Source: Rhodospirillales bacterium
Lineage (GTDB): Bacteria; Pseudomonadota; Alphaproteobacteria; Rhodospirillales; Magnetovibrionaceae
Length of the DNA stretch: 43,312 nucleotides
Direction: 5' to 3'
Assembly: GCA_024653965.1 (NCBI GenBank)
Contig: JANLGW010000055.1
Coordinates: 1 to 43,312 of the forward strand
The notes below the pieces were generated by a model that made no database searches, had not been told where the DNA came from, and saw only the letters and a list, made by a program, of their open reading frames with translations. Below, piece by piece: positions 1 to 9,776 of the stretch (positions within the stretch are counted from its first letter, which is position 1; the number at the start of each line of letters is the position of its first letter). The position numbers and the translations under genes are program-made.

Positions 1-368
1 CCGACAAAAAACCGCGACAAACCCGAAGATCGGTGAAACCGAACCCCTGTCCGTCGCGACGAAGGGGGTTTTAGGCCCCGAACCGACCTATGTCAAACCC
101 TTTTTTCATTAAATTGTCATGTGCAAGAAACTTTTAAGGATTATGCGGATATTCTTGATTTTCTTGAGCGTTTGAGGCACATGATGATCTCGAAACGGCG
201 CAAGCTGCGCGATGATGGCATAAGGTTTATAGCCATCATGCGCAAAACGCATAAAGCCGTTTCCAAGCATTTAAGGTCAACCATGGGGCCAGCCATTGAC
301 CACAAAGGTAAGCAAACCTAAACCGGTATTGCTTAAGACCAAGTTCTTGTAGGGGAGATGACCGGCAG
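1..368. other. Leader/intergenic region before the M23 peptidase gene
   Basis: No convincing gene is seen in the first 368 bases. A 66-codon GTG-initiated frame (121-321) has no Shine-Dalgarno sequence and no recognisable product, so it is not called. The last 20 bases carry an AGGGGAG ribosome-binding site (351-357) for the peptidase gene. The promoter of that gene probably lies here, but no clear -35/-10 pair stands out. The gene upstream of the window cannot be judged. Confidence 0.5.
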
Positions 369-1739
369 ATGTTGTTGAGGGGTACGGCTGTTGCAGTGTC
401 GCTAATCGCGGGCGCTGCCTTGACTCTTAATCTCACCAGTGGCGAGGCCGTGGCACCCCGCACCGATGAAAACCCATCAAACAGCCAAACCATAGGCATG
501 GCTCCCATTTCCATCGGCAACCCCGCGATCGCCTCGGCGCTGGCATGGCTGGATGCGGGACGTCCTTCGGTAACGGGAAGCGCTACGCCCCAAACTGCCC
601 CCAAGAGTACCGACACATACCTCAAAGCCTTTCGCGTCAAGGCCGGCGACACGTTGAGCCACATTCTTGATCGCGCCGGCGCAGACAGCCAAACGGCTGA
701 CGAGGCCATCCGCGCGCTCAAGCGCATATTCAGCCCGCGCGATTTAAAGGCGGGACAAACCATCAACGTCGCTTACACGCCAACCTTGTCGTCCGATGGC
801 ACCGATCGTTTTACCGGCTTCCAAATCCCCTTGGATTATGCCACCCGCGTTCATGTGGCCCCCGCGCCCGAAGGCGGCTTTCGCGCCTATGAAATCGAGT
901 TACCCCTGCAAACCCGCCAAGTGCGCGCCGAAGGCACCATCACCAATAGCCTATTTTCGGCTGGATCCGATGCAGGCGTGCCGCCGAGCGTGATGGCGGA
1001 ACTGGTGCGCGCCTTTTCTTGGGACGTCGACTTCCAGCGCGATATCCAAAAAAACGACCGCTTTGAAGTCATGTTCGATCAAAAGGTCGATGAAGCAGGC
1101 CGCCCCGTACACGACGGGCGCATCGTATACGCTTCGCTGACGTTATCGGGGGATCGCAAACCCATTTATCTGCACCAACTGGCCGATGGCCGGTGGGACT
1201 ATTTCGATGACAAGGGCCAAGGCGCCAAAAAAGCCCTGATGCGCACGCCCATCGATGGCGCCCGTCTGAGTTCGCACTTCGGCAATCGCAAACACCCCAT
1301 CCTCGGGTACACCAAAAAGCACACCGGCACTGATTTCGCCGCACCCACGGGCACGCCGATTTACGCCGCTGGCGATGGTGTGGTGGAAAGCGCGGGTTGG
1401 AATGGCGGCTACGGCAAATACGTCAGCATCCGCCACAATTCAGAATACTCCACCGGCTACGCCCACATGAGCGGCATCAACCGCGGCATTGCCAAAGGCA
1501 AACGGGTGCGCCAAGGCGATATCATCGGTTTTGTCGGCACCACCGGACAATCCACCGGCCCGCATTTGCACTATGAAGTCGTCCGCCTCGGCGCCAAGAT
1601 GAACCCCATGCGCGTGAAAATGCCCTCGGGCGAAAAATTAAGCGGCAAGGAACTGGTGCGCTTTGAAGGTTCGCGCAACAACTTAAATGCCAAGTGGGCA
1701 TCGTTGGCCGGCAAAGGCAAGCGTCTCGCACAGAACTAA
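369..1739 (+). CDS. M23 family metallopeptidase (LytM-type murein endopeptidase)
   Basis: This is a secreted or membrane-anchored peptidoglycan hydrolase of 456 residues. The N-terminus (about residues 5-25) is a hydrophobic signal or anchor segment. Residues about 90-145 resemble a LysM/OapA-type wall-binding module (RVKAGDTLSHIL... DLKAGQTINV). The C-terminal half is a LytM domain with the zinc ligands visible: His318 and Asp322 in HTGTD, and the HLH pair His399/His401. Family members such as MepM, ShyA and DipM cut peptide cross-links to allow growth or division. The ATG at 369 follows an AGGGGAG site with 11 bases between. The gene converges on clpB and the two share a hairpin-rich terminator. 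The M23 assignment is firm; the precise bond cleaved is not known. Confidence 0.93.
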   Translation: MLLRGTAVAVSLIAGAALTLNLTSGEAVAPRTDENPSNSQTIGMAPISIGNPAIASALAWLDAGRPSVTGSATPQTAPKSTDTYLKAFRVKAGDTLSHILDRAGADSQTADEAIRALKRIFSPRDLKAGQTINVAYTPTLSSDGTDRFTGFQIPLDYATRVHVAPAPEGGFRAYEIELPLQTRQVRAEGTITNSLFSAGSDAGVPPSVMAELVRAFSWDVDFQRDIQKNDRFEVMFDQKVDEAGRPVHDGRIVYASLTLSGDRKPIYLHQLADGRWDYFDDKGQGAKKALMRTPIDGARLSSHFGNRKHPILGYTKKHTGTDFAAPTGTPIYAAGDGVVESAGWNGGYGKYVSIRHNSEYSTGYAHMSGINRGIAKGKRVRQGDIIGFVGTTGQSTGPHLHYEVVRLGAKMNPMRVKMPSGEKLSGKELVRFEGSRNNLNAKWASLAGKGKRLAQN

Positions 1740-1761
1740 TGGCGCAGGAATAACGTTTCTG

Positions 1762-1825
1762 CTGTTCCCCCTGAGTACCCTTTAAGGGGTTTAGGGGGAA
1801 CAGATTTCGATTTCCCCCTAAACCC
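1762..1825. terminator. Bidirectional terminator with two competing hairpins
   Basis: An 11-bp perfect inverted repeat (1762-1772 with 1793-1803, CTGTTCCCCCT type) follows the peptidase gene. The right arm also belongs to a second perfect 14-bp inverted repeat (1787-1800 with 1812-1825) that ends at the clpB stop codon. The two hairpins exclude each other. Each lies just past one of the two converging genes, so a shared terminator is the likely role. U-tracts are only moderate. Confidence 0.6.
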
Positions 1826-4423
1826 TTACGCCGCCCAATCCTCCACGGCTTGGCCGTTGATGGTCAGGTGTTTGGCTTTGGCCGAAACTTGAACCGTATC
1901 GCCGTCTTTGATTTTGCCTTCGAGCAACAGCGACGCCATTGGGTTTTGCAACGCGCGTTGAATGACACGCTTTAGCGGGCGCGCGCCGTACACCGGATCA
2001 TAGCCCTTTTCCGCCAGCCAATCTTTGGCCGCATCGTCCAAGGTCAACGTGATCTTGCGCTCCGTGAGCAAAGCCAACAAACGCTGCAATTGGATATCGA
2101 CGATGCCCGCCATGTGTTCGCGGAACAGCCGATGGAACAAGATCACCTCGTCCAAGCGGTTAAGGAATTCGGGACGGAACGCACCGCGCACCACGTCCAT
2201 CACCTGGGCGCGCACTTCACCTGAATCGTGGCCTTCTTTTTGGTTGGCCAGGATGTCGCCGCCTAAGTTCGATGTCAGCACGATCAAGGTGTTGCGAAAG
2301 TCTACCGTGCGTCCATGACCATCGGTCAGGCGGCCATCATCCAACACCTGAAGCATGACGTTGAACACGTCCGGGTGCGCCTTTTCGACTTCATCGAACA
2401 AGATCACCTGATAGGGGCGACGGCGCACGGCTTCGGTAAGCGCCCCGCCCTCGTCATAACCGACATAACCCGGCGGCGCGCCGATCAGCCGCGCCACGGC
2501 GTGCTTTTCCATATATTCCGACATGTCGATGCGCAACAAAGCGCTTTCGTCGTCGAACAAAAATTCAGCCAGCGCCTTGGTTAATTCAGTTTTGCCCACG
2601 CCGGTTGGTCCTAAAAACAAAAACGAACCGATGGGGCGGTTTTGATCCTGCAGGCCCGCGCGCGCACGGCGCACCGCATTGGCCACGGCGGTCAGGGCTT
2701 CTTCTTGACCCACCACCCGACCGCGCAACCCGTCTTCCATATGCACCAGTTTATCGCGTTCCGATTCCAGCATTCTGTCGACCGGAATGCCGGTCCAGCG
2801 CGACACCACCTGAGCGATATGCTGAGGCGTCACCGCTTCTTCGACCATGCGGTGGTTTTCGGCATTTTCGGCCTCGGCCAATTGCCGTTCCAGGGCAGGA
2901 ATGCGTTCGTACTGCAACTCGCCGACCTGTTCGTAGCGCGCTTCACGCATGGCGCGTTCCAACTCGCCGCGCGCATGGTCGAGCCGTTCTTTAATCCGCG
3001 TCGCCCCGGCAAGCGCGTTTTTCTCGCTCTCCCACTCGGCGGTGAGCGCGGTAGACTTATCTTCCAGATCGCTCAGCTCTTTTTCGATCACACCAAGACG
3101 TTCGCGTGAAGCCGCATCAATTTCTTTCTTCATCGCCTCGCGTTCGATCTTCAGTTGAATGATCTTGCGATCCAGCTCATCGAGTTCGTCGGGTTTGGAA
3201 TCCACCTGCATACGCACCCGCGAAGCCGCCTCGTCCATCAAATCGATGGCTTTGTCGGGCAAAAAACGATCCGTGATATAGCGGTTCGAGAGCATCGCCG
3301 CCGACACCAGCGCGGCGTCATGGATGCGCACGCCATGATGAAGTTCGTACTTTTCTTTAATGCCGCGCAAAATCGAAACGGTATCTTCCACGGTAGGCTC
3401 AGACACAAATATCGGCTGGAAGCGGCGCGCCAAGGCGGCGTCCTTTTCCACGTGTTTGCGGTATTCATCCAGCGTCGTCGCACCGACGCAATGCAATTCA
3501 CCACGGGCCAAGGCCGGTTTAATCAGGTTCGACGCATCCATCGAGCCTTCCGCCGCGCCTGCGCCGACCAAGGTGTGCATTTCATCGATAAACAAAATGA
3601 TCTGGCCCTCGGCGGACTCGACCTCTTTCAGCACCGCTTTAAGGCGTTCTTCAAACTCGCCGCGAAACTTGGCGCCCGCCACCAGCGCGCCCAAATCCAA
3701 CACCAGCAGCTTTTTGGTTTTTAAGTTTTCCGGCACATCGCCGCCCACGATACGGTTGGCTAAACCTTCAACGATGGCCGTTTTGCCGACGCCGGGTTCG
3801 CCGATCAGCACCGGATTGTTTTTGGTGCGGCGGCTGAGCACTTGGATGGTGCGGCGGATTTCTTCATCACGACCGATGACCGGATCGATTTTGCCATCGG
3901 CGGCGGCCTGGGTCAGGTCACGCGCGTATTTTTTCAAGGCATCGAAGCCGTCTTCGGCGCTGGCGCTATCGGCGGTGCGGCCCTTACGCAGGTCTTCGAC
4001 TGCCTTATTTAAGCTTTGTGGCGTCACGCCCGCGTTTTTCAACACTTGGCCCGCCTCGCCACCAACGTTCAAGGCCAGCGCCAGCAACAGGCGCTCCACG
4101 GTAATGAAGCTGTCGCCCGCTTTTTCCGCCAACTGCTCGGCCTGTTCGAGCACCTTATTGAGATCGCGCGTAAGATACACCTGCCCCGCGCCCTGGCCTT
4201 CAACCTTGGGCAGCTTGGCCAGCGCCGTCTCAGTCCCCTGTAGCGCCTTTTTGGCATCACCACCCGCCGCCTTGATCAACCCGGCGCACAGGCCTTCTTT
4301 GTCTTCCAGCAACACCAACAACAGGTGCAGGGGCGTCAATTGCTGATGATCGCGCCGCCCGGCCGTCATTTGTGCCGACTGCAAAAACCCTTTGGAGCGC
4401 TCGGAATACTTTTCAAAATCCAT
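1826..4423 (-). CDS. clpB: ATP-dependent chaperone ClpB
   Basis: This 865-residue protein is the Hsp100 disaggregase, which works with DnaK to pull polypeptides out of heat-induced aggregates in the cytosol. In order: an N-terminal Clp repeat domain (about 1-150), a first AAA+ module with Walker A GEPGVGKT near residue 205, the long coiled-coil middle domain typical of ClpB (about 405-525, rich in Glu/Arg/Lys), and a second AAA+ module with GPTGVGKT near residue 605 and a C-terminal D2-small domain. The length is normal for the family. The presence of the middle domain separates it from ClpA and ClpC. It starts at ATG with GGGATGTGAAG upstream. A sigma-32 type promoter would be expected, but only a weak match was seen. 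Monocistronic, converging on the M23 gene. Confidence 0.98.
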   Translation of the reverse strand: MDFEKYSERSKGFLQSAQMTAGRRDHQQLTPLHLLLVLLEDKEGLCAGLIKAAGGDAKKALQGTETALAKLPKVEGQGAGQVYLTRDLNKVLEQAEQLAEKAGDSFITVERLLLALALNVGGEAGQVLKNAGVTPQSLNKAVEDLRKGRTADSASAEDGFDALKKYARDLTQAAADGKIDPVIGRDEEIRRTIQVLSRRTKNNPVLIGEPGVGKTAIVEGLANRIVGGDVPENLKTKKLLVLDLGALVAGAKFRGEFEERLKAVLKEVESAEGQIILFIDEMHTLVGAGAAEGSMDASNLIKPALARGELHCVGATTLDEYRKHVEKDAALARRFQPIFVSEPTVEDTVSILRGIKEKYELHHGVRIHDAALVSAAMLSNRYITDRFLPDKAIDLMDEAASRVRMQVDSKPDELDELDRKIIQLKIEREAMKKEIDAASRERLGVIEKELSDLEDKSTALTAEWESEKNALAGATRIKERLDHARGELERAMREARYEQVGELQYERIPALERQLAEAENAENHRMVEEAVTPQHIAQVVSRWTGIPVDRMLESERDKLVHMEDGLRGRVVGQEEALTAVANAVRRARAGLQDQNRPIGSFLFLGPTGVGKTELTKALAEFLFDDESALLRIDMSEYMEKHAVARLIGAPPGYVGYDEGGALTEAVRRRPYQVILFDEVEKAHPDVFNVMLQVLDDGRLTDGHGRTVDFRNTLIVLTSNLGGDILANQKEGHDSGEVRAQVMDVVRGAFRPEFLNRLDEVILFHRLFREHMAGIVDIQLQRLLALLTERKITLTLDDAAKDWLAEKGYDPVYGARPLKRVIQRALQNPMASLLLEGKIKDGDTVQVSAKAKHLTINGQAVEDWAA

Positions 4424-4564
4424 TTCTTCACATCCCTACTTGGCGACGGCACGGTTTGGCCCCTAAACTCAGTGGCAGCCTGACCGGCTTCGCAAAATTA
4501 TAGCGGTTTGACACGGATATGGTCTGAACTTATCGCCTTCGCAACCTCCTAGGAAGCATGAACC

Positions 4565-5317
4565 ATGAAACTGCATGACATTTGGCGTTATCCCGTAAAA
4601 AGCCTCAGCGGCGCACGCCTGGAGCGTACCGTGCTCAACCCCGGCCAAGGCCTTCCGCAAGATCGGCGCTGGGCGCTGGCGCTGCCCGGAACGGATGCCG
4701 CCGAGGGCAACGGCTGGAGACCTAAATCCCAATTTGTCGTGCTGGTGCGTAACCACACGCTGGCCGCGCTGAAATGCCGCTTCGACGACATCACCGGGCG
4801 GTTTTGTTTTGAAGGGCCAAACGGCCTGCACGCCGAGGGCAATTTGATGAGCCCCGAAGGCCGCGCCGCCATCGCGGGCGGAATCGCTAAACACTTAAGC
4901 CTCAACAAAGAGCAGGTGCCGGTATTGGTCGAAGCGCGTGAAATCGGGCATTTCGATACCACCCAGGGGCCGGTTTCGATCCTCAATCTGGCCAGTCACC
5001 GCGCCCTGGAAAAAGCCTTGGGCCAAACCATCGATCCGGTGCGTTTTCGCATGAATTTCTGGATCGAAGGGATTGATGCTTGGGCCGAGGCATTATGGCC
5101 CGGACGGCGGTTAAGCATCGGCCCCGCGATACTGCGCATCACCGAACCCACCGGGCGTTGCACGGCCACCCACGTCAACCCGCTTACCGGCGAGGCCGAC
5201 GTCAAGATCATGCACGCCTTAAAGGAACATTTCGGCCACACCCAAATGGGCATCTACGCCCAAGTCGAAAGCGGCGGCCCGGTCAGTGCGGGCGACGAAA
5301 TCCGGCTACTCGACTAA
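4565..5317 (+). CDS. MOSC domain protein, mARC/YcbX-like
   Basis: A 250-residue protein with an N-terminal MOSC beta-barrel domain (starts MKLHDIWRYPVKSLSG, the hallmark opening) and a C-terminal MOSC domain. Cys199 in GRCTATHVNP is the conserved cysteine that binds molybdenum in mARC and YcbX enzymes, followed by the family motif NPLTGEAD. It probably binds molybdenum cofactor and reduces N-hydroxylated compounds, as known relatives do. It lacks the C-terminal 2Fe-2S domain of E. coli YcbX, so it would need separate electron donors. The ATG follows AGGAAG with eight bases between. It is divergent from clpB. The substrate is unknown. Confidence 0.85.
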   Translation: MKLHDIWRYPVKSLSGARLERTVLNPGQGLPQDRRWALALPGTDAAEGNGWRPKSQFVVLVRNHTLAALKCRFDDITGRFCFEGPNGLHAEGNLMSPEGRAAIAGGIAKHLSLNKEQVPVLVEAREIGHFDTTQGPVSILNLASHRALEKALGQTIDPVRFRMNFWIEGIDAWAEALWPGRRLSIGPAILRITEPTGRCTATHVNPLTGEADVKIMHALKEHFGHTQMGIYAQVESGGPVSAGDEIRLLD

Positions 5318-5337
5318 CACAGCACTCGACGAACACA

Positions 5338-5369
5338 GCAAAAGGCCCCGCTTGCGCAGGGCCTTTTGC
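5338..5369. terminator. Bidirectional intrinsic terminator
   Basis: An 11-bp perfect stem (5338-5348 with 5359-5369, GCAAAAGGCCC type) with a 10-base loop lies between the converging MOSC and DUF4167 genes. The A-run on one side and the T-run on the other suit termination in both directions. Confidence 0.85.
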
Positions 5370-5393
5370 ATATGCAGTCTTGCGACAAAACGG

Positions 5394-6221
5394 TCAGCCG
5401 TTCGCGGCTTCCGGCGTATCGTCGTCGGTGTCGATGATCGGCTTGGGCTTAGGTGCAGTGCTGATGACGACGGCTTCGCCGATATCATCATCGGCATCAT
5501 TGCCCCCGTTGTTGCGCCCCTTATTGCTCAAAGCGCGCGCTTCGTTGGCTGCGGCAGCTTCGGCGGCTAAGGTCGCTTCGTTCTTCACCGGAGCGCGGCG
5601 ACGGCCCCGAACCGGTTTGTCACCCTGAACTTTGTCGGCCCGGCCCGTATCACGCTGGCCCGGATCACGCTGATTTGTCTCACCCTGGTCCGTATCGCCC
5701 TGGCGAATTTCAACCTGAACGTTGCCGCTTTGGACATTGCCACCTTGGGCATTACCACCCTGGACATTGCCACCTTGGGCACGACCGCCTTGGGCATTGC
5801 CACCCTGGTTCCGAGTATCCTGGAAACGATCGCTTTGTTCGGTGTACAGATCACCCTCGCCCTGCTGGTCCCCCCCCTGGTCACCGTGCTCGCCCTGCTG
5901 ATGCACGGGGCGCTGTTGACGGTCACCCTCCTGCTCGGCGCTTAAGATGCGATAATAGTGCTCGGCGAACTGCAAATAACCTTCGGCTTTCACCCGGTCG
6001 CCGCTCGATTGAGCGTCACGCGCCAGTTGCAGATATTTATCCAACACCTGCTGCGCGGAACCGCGGATTTTTACGTCCGGTCCATTGCTGTCAAAATTTT
6101 GGTTGCGACCACCCCGGCGAGCGCCGCCACTGTTGCCGCCGCCGCCACTGTTGTTGTTATTACTGCCGCCACCGCCGCCGTTACGGCCGCGGGATCGTCG
6201 TTGATTGGTGCCTGGTTTCAT
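5394..6221 (-). CDS. DUF4167 domain-containing protein
   Basis: A 275-residue, highly charged, low-complexity protein. The N-terminus is basic and Gly/Asn-rich (RRSRGRNGGGGG, runs of N). It is followed at about residues 45-95 by the conserved DUF4167 core, which reads SAQQVLDKYLQLARDAQ and then a motif ending AEHYYRIL. The centre contains six tandem five-residue units of the type QGGN(A/V), encoded by 15-bp repeats at 5718-5807. The rest is Gln/Gly/Asp-rich and likely disordered. DUF4167 proteins are typical of alphaproteobacteria and often sit next to prmC and prfA, as here. The function is not established; the RG-rich tail would suit RNA or ribosome binding, which is inference. Confidence 0.85.
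   Translation of the reverse strand: MKPGTNQRRSRGRNGGGGGSNNNNSGGGGNSGGARRGGRNQNFDSNGPDVKIRGSAQQVLDKYLQLARDAQSSGDRVKAEGYLQFAEHYYRILSAEQEGDRQQRPVHQQGEHGDQGGDQQGEGDLYTEQSDRFQDTRNQGGNAQGGRAQGGNVQGGNAQGGNVQSGNVQVEIRQGDTDQGETNQRDPGQRDTGRADKVQGDKPVRGRRRAPVKNEATLAAEAAAANEARALSNKGRNNGGNDADDDIGEAVVISTAPKPKPIIDTDDDTPEAANG
5718..5807. repeat. Six tandem 15-bp coding repeats in the DUF4167 gene
   Basis: Six consecutive 15-mers (consensus of the form GRCATTGCCACCYTG on the plus strand) encode QGGN(A/V)-type units on the minus strand. Two units are identical (5733-5747 and 5763-5777). They keep the reading frame, so copy number can change without breaking the gene. Confidence 0.85.
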
Positions 6222-6516
6222 AATGCCATTTTTTGTTGTTTTGAATGATTTTGCGAAGTCACAGCTTGCGAATCCCGCCCAGGTCGAAACCTGGCAACGC
6301 GCGCCGAAACAATTTTAGTCTACGAACTTTTCCGGAGACGTTTTCAGCAGAGTTGAAGGGATGGTTGGGTTCTTGGTGTCGAGGTCCAAACAAATGCAAC
6401 CCGGACCGATACCGAAACCCCCGCGGCCCCTATGGCCGCCCGTTCCCTATAACCCTAATCGGAATGGGGCAGCTTTCCAACTCTTTTCTCACATTTAGGC
6501 GCAATTAATTTAAGAC
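6222..6516. other. Intergenic region between prmC and the DUF4167 gene
   Basis: About 295 bases with no supported gene. It must hold the promoter of the DUF4167 gene or a read-through leader from prmC. A short hairpin is visible (GCGGCC 6423-6428 with GGCCGC 6434-6439) but has no U-tract. Nothing else is recognised. Confidence 0.4.
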
Positions 6517-7389
6517 CTATTTTTGCGCCACGACCGCACGTTCAATGCCGCCCAAGTCTTTGCGTTTTTCCAAAACCTTAAAACCAGCGTCCGTCATCAG
6601 ATCGGCGACCGCCCCGGCCTGCCCAATGCCCACCTCAAAGGCCAGGATTCCGCCCTTGGCCACCAAATCGAACGCAGCGTTTACAATCGTGCGATAGGCA
6701 TCCAGGCCATCCGCCCCGCCATCCAGCGCACCCAAGGGTTCAAAATCGCGCACATCTTTATCCAGCCCCGCAATATCCCCGCCGGGAATATACGGCGGAT
6801 TGGACACCACCACATCGAACGAAGCGCCCAAATCACGGGTCCAGCCCGCGTGGGTCCAGTCCGCATGAACGAACCGTGCCCGCGGCTCCAAACCGAACAC
6901 TTGGGCGTTTTCCTGCGCGACGGCCAAGGCGTTCAGACTTGCATCCACGCCGACCCCCTGCGCATCCGGCCATTCGCTGAGCAGCGCCAGCAAAATGCAG
7001 CCCGTGCCTGTGCCCAAATCCAACACGTTGGCCACGGCGGGCGGGGCATGATCCAACAGCGCCTCGATCAAGGTTTCGGTATCGGGGCGGGGTGTCAAGG
7101 TGTCGCGGGTGACCTTGAACTCCAGCGACCAAAACTCCCGCATCCCCCGAATTTGACTGACCGGTTCGTGCGCGAGACGGCGCTGAATCAAGACCTCAAA
7201 CCGGGTTGTTTCATCCGCTGTCAGGGCGCGGCCTTTTTCGGCCAGCACCCGTTCCGCTCCGCCGCCCAGCACCATCCCCAACAACAGCCGGGCATCGGTA
7301 CGGGCACTCTCAATGCCCGCCTGTTCCAAGCGGTTCCAGGCGTCACGAAAGGCTTGATCGACTTCGGCTCCCGATCCGGCGACGGTCAT
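6517..7389 (-). CDS. prmC: Release factor glutamine N5-methyltransferase PrmC
   Basis: PrmC methylates the glutamine of the GGQ motif of release factors RF1 and RF2, which raises their peptide-release activity. The protein has 290 residues: an N-terminal helical substrate-binding domain, then a Rossmann SAM-binding domain with [15 protein letters not shown] (motif I) and the signature NPPY that binds the target glutamine amide. The ATG overlaps the prfA stop codon (ATGA at 7386-7389), so it is translationally coupled to its own substrate's gene. This is the usual prfA-prmC pairing. Confidence 0.96.
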   Translation of the reverse strand: MTVAGSGAEVDQAFRDAWNRLEQAGIESARTDARLLLGMVLGGGAERVLAEKGRALTADETTRFEVLIQRRLAHEPVSQIRGMREFWSLEFKVTRDTLTPRPDTETLIEALLDHAPPAVANVLDLGTGTGCILLALLSEWPDAQGVGVDASLNALAVAQENAQVFGLEPRARFVHADWTHAGWTRDLGASFDVVVSNPPYIPGGDIAGLDKDVRDFEPLGALDGGADGLDAYRTIVNAAFDLVAKGGILAFEVGIGQAGAVADLMTDAGFKVLEKRKDLGGIERAVVAQK

Positions 7390-8459
7390 CCGCTCAAATC
7401 CGCTAGACGCTGGGCATGATCTTCGGTGGTCAGCGCGTCGACCAATTCATCCAGTTCGCCTTCCAACACCCGGTCCAATTTGTGCAGGGTCAGATTAATG
7501 CGATGATCGGTGACGCGGCCTTGAGGAAAGTTGTAGGTGCGGATGCGTTCCGAACGATCACCCGAACCCACCTGCCCCTTGCGCGACGCGGCGCGTTCAC
7601 GATCCAACTCCTGACGCTGGTGGTCATAGAGCTTGGCGCGCAGCATGGTCATCGCCTTTTCTTTGTTTTTGTGCTGCGAACGGCCATCCTGGCACTGCAC
7701 CACGATGCCCGACGGCAGGTGGGTGATGCGCACCGCGCTGTCGGTGGTGTTGACGTGCTGACCGCCCGCGCCCTGGGAACGATAGGTGTCGATGCGCAAA
7801 TCTTCGACACGCACCTGAATGTCCACGTCCTGGGCTTCAGGCAGCACCGCAACGGTCGCCGCCGAAGTATGAATGCGTCCGCCCGATTCCGTTTCCGGCA
7901 CACGCTGGACACGGTGCACGCCGCTTTCAAACTTCAGTTTGGCGAACACATTGCGGCCCGTGATGCTGGCGATGGCTTCTTTATAACCGCCGATGCCGGT
8001 TTCATTGGCTTCCATCAACTCGAACTTCCAGCCCTGCAAGTCGGCGAACCGTTGATACATGCGCAACAAATCGGCGGCAAACAGCGCCGCTTCGTCACCG
8101 CCGGTACCCGCGCGCACTTCCAAAATGGCATTACGTTCATCCGCCTCGTCGCGCGGCATGAGCAGCACCTGCACTTGCCGTTCCAATTCCGGCAACTGCG
8201 CCTTCAGTTCGCCAACCTCGGCTTCGGCCAATTGACGCAATTCCGGATCGTTGCGGCTTTCGGCAAACATCTCCAGCGCGTCGGTCAAGGCTTCGCGGGT
8301 ATTTTCCAAGGCATCGATGGCCTCGACCACGGGCGTTAAGTCCGAATATTCCTTGGACATTTTCTGAAATGCATCCGCCTCCACCTTGCCCGCTGATAAC
8401 AGCGCGCTCAGTTCATCATGGCGGTCCTGCACCTTTTTGAGATTTTCTTCCAAACTCAC
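7386..8459 (-). CDS. prfA: Peptide chain release factor 1
   Basis: RF1 reads UAA and UAG stop codons and triggers hydrolysis of the finished peptide on the ribosome. The 357-residue protein shows the GGQ catalytic motif in [13 protein letters not shown], and the RF1-type codon-recognition motif PxT as PET in [21 protein letters not shown]2 would carry SPF there, so this is RF1. No frameshift is present. The start is GTG at 8459 overlapping the hemA stop (GTGA), and the 3' end overlaps prmC by four bases. The tight hemA-prfA-prmC packing suggests one transcript. Confidence 0.97.
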   Translation of the reverse strand: MSLEENLKKVQDRHDELSALLSAGKVEADAFQKMSKEYSDLTPVVEAIDALENTREALTDALEMFAESRNDPELRQLAEAEVGELKAQLPELERQVQVLLMPRDEADERNAILEVRAGTGGDEAALFAADLLRMYQRFADLQGWKFELMEANETGIGGYKEAIASITGRNVFAKLKFESGVHRVQRVPETESGGRIHTSAATVAVLPEAQDVDIQVRVEDLRIDTYRSQGAGGQHVNTTDSAVRITHLPSGIVVQCQDGRSQHKNKEKAMTMLRAKLYDHQRQELDRERAASRKGQVGSGDRSERIRTYNFPQGRVTDHRINLTLHKLDRVLEGELDELVDALTTEDHAQRLADLSG

Positions 8460-9775
8460 GGCTCTTGGTCCCCGTCCGTTTTTACGGCTTCGATATCTTG
8501 CAGTTCAAACAGCTTTTCCAGCGCGAATTCCAGCCGCGCCCACGCGGCTTCATCCCCGGCGGCAATGCGGCGCATGGCTTCCGATGGGCGATGCAGCAAA
8601 CGCCCGACCAGCAGGCGCGTGGCTTTTTCGGCATCCCCGCCCGCATCTAAAACGGCTTGGCGGCGCTCCAGCTCGAAGCGCGCATGCAGCCGCGTCAGCG
8701 CCGGAACGGCGGCGCGTTCGGCGCGGTTGTGCAAAAATGCCGCCGCCTCGCCCGCGATGATGTCCCGCGCCAGCGCCGCTTCTTGCTCGCGCCCGGCGCG
8801 ACCCTTCAGCGCCACCTGTTCCAAATCGCCCAAGCCGTAAACGAACGCGTCATCAAGCTCTTCGACCGCCGGATCGACGTCGCCCGGCACACCCGCATCG
8901 ACGATAAAGATCGGCCTGGATCGCCGCGCCTTGATGGCGGCGGCGACCATCTGTTTTTCCAACTGAAAATGACGCGAGCCCAAGGCGGTCAAAACGATGT
9001 CGGTTTCATTCAATACCGTTTGCAGCGTTTCAAACGATGCTTCATGGGCGCCCAATTCGCGCGCCAAATATCCCGCGCGCCCAGGGCGGGGATGAACGAC
9101 GGTCAGGCTATCGAGCCCAATTGCCTGCATGTCGCGGGCAATCAGCTCCCCCATATCGCCAGTACCCAGCAACAACACGCGGCAGCGCTTCAAATCGCCG
9201 AATAAATCACGCGCGATCTGCACCGCGCTGGCGGCCATGCTGACCGGACCTTCGCCGATGCGCGTTTCGGTGCGCACCCGTTTGGCGGCGGAATAGGCTG
9301 CCTGCATGCAGGTTTCCAACTCGGCCTTCACAAAGCCTGTTTCGCGCGCGATGCGGTGCGCGGCCTTGACCTGGCCGACGATCTGCGGTTCGCCCACCAT
9401 GAGGCTGTCGAGCGATGCGGTAACGGCAAAAAGATGCTCGACCGCCTGAGCATCGGTAAGCGTGTAGGTCTGCGCCTGCAATTCTTCAACCGGGCACTCG
9501 CCCTCGGCGGCCAGAATTTCCAGCACGGCGGCGGCGAAGGCGGCGGCGTTATCCGTGATGCCGATAGCTTCCACCCGATCGCAGGTGGCGAGCAAGATCG
9601 CTTGACGCACGCCCTTGTCGCCCAGCTTCGCCAATAACGCCGGAATGCGCGCCTCTTCAACGAAGATGCGGTCGCGCATGGCCATAGATGAAGAACGATG
9701 ATTGGCGCCGACCACGATGGGCCGGGCCGCCAGACCGCCTTTGATACCGCCTTCGCTGCCGGGCGCATCCGTCAT
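8456..9775 (-). CDS. hemA: Glutamyl-tRNA reductase
   Basis: This enzyme reduces glutamate on tRNA-Glu to glutamate-1-semialdehyde with NADPH, the first step of the C5 route to 5-aminolevulinate and heme. Seen in the sequence: [14 protein letters not shown] (family opening), the nucleophile Cys65 in LATCDRVEA (usual form STCNRTE), [17 protein letters not shown], and the NADPH-binding [17 protein letters not shown]-terminal dimerisation helix completes it. The ATG at 9775 directly follows the ispG stop and gives 439 residues; an upstream ATG at 9814 would add 13 residues inside ispG and is less likely. Most alphaproteobacteria use ALA synthase instead, so this gene is notable. No hemL is in the window. 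Confidence 0.94.
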   Translation of the reverse strand: MTDAPGSEGGIKGGLAARPIVVGANHRSSSMAMRDRIFVEEARIPALLAKLGDKGVRQAILLATCDRVEAIGITDNAAAFAAAVLEILAAEGECPVEELQAQTYTLTDAQAVEHLFAVTASLDSLMVGEPQIVGQVKAAHRIARETGFVKAELETCMQAAYSAAKRVRTETRIGEGPVSMAASAVQIARDLFGDLKRCRVLLLGTGDMGELIARDMQAIGLDSLTVVHPRPGRAGYLARELGAHEASFETLQTVLNETDIVLTALGSRHFQLEKQMVAAAIKARRSRPIFIVDAGVPGDVDPAVEELDDAFVYGLGDLEQVALKGRAGREQEAALARDIIAGEAAAFLHNRAERAAVPALTRLHARFELERRQAVLDAGGDAEKATRLLVGRLLHRPSEAMRRIAAGDEAAWARLEFALEKLFELQDIEAVKTDGDQEP

Positions 9776-9776
9776 G

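Noticed and set aside
121-321. 66-codon GTG-started frame before the M23 gene
   Set aside because: No ribosome site, no recognisable family and a different frame from the peptidase, so it cannot be its missing N-terminus.
3360-4346. 328-codon plus-strand frame over clpB
   Set aside because: It lies antisense to a clearly real clpB and has the Ser/Arg-rich composition of a shadow frame.
4495-4550. Heat-shock (sigma-32) promoter for clpB
   Set aside because: Only a TTGCGA...CCATAT pair with 16-base spacing was found on the minus strand; too weak to call.
5718-5807. CRISPR-like array
   Set aside because: The repeats are contiguous, without spacers, and encode in-frame QGGN units.
7416-8339. 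307-codon plus-strand frame over prfA
   Set aside because: Antisense to prfA, His/Phe/Arg-rich shadow without a ribosome site.
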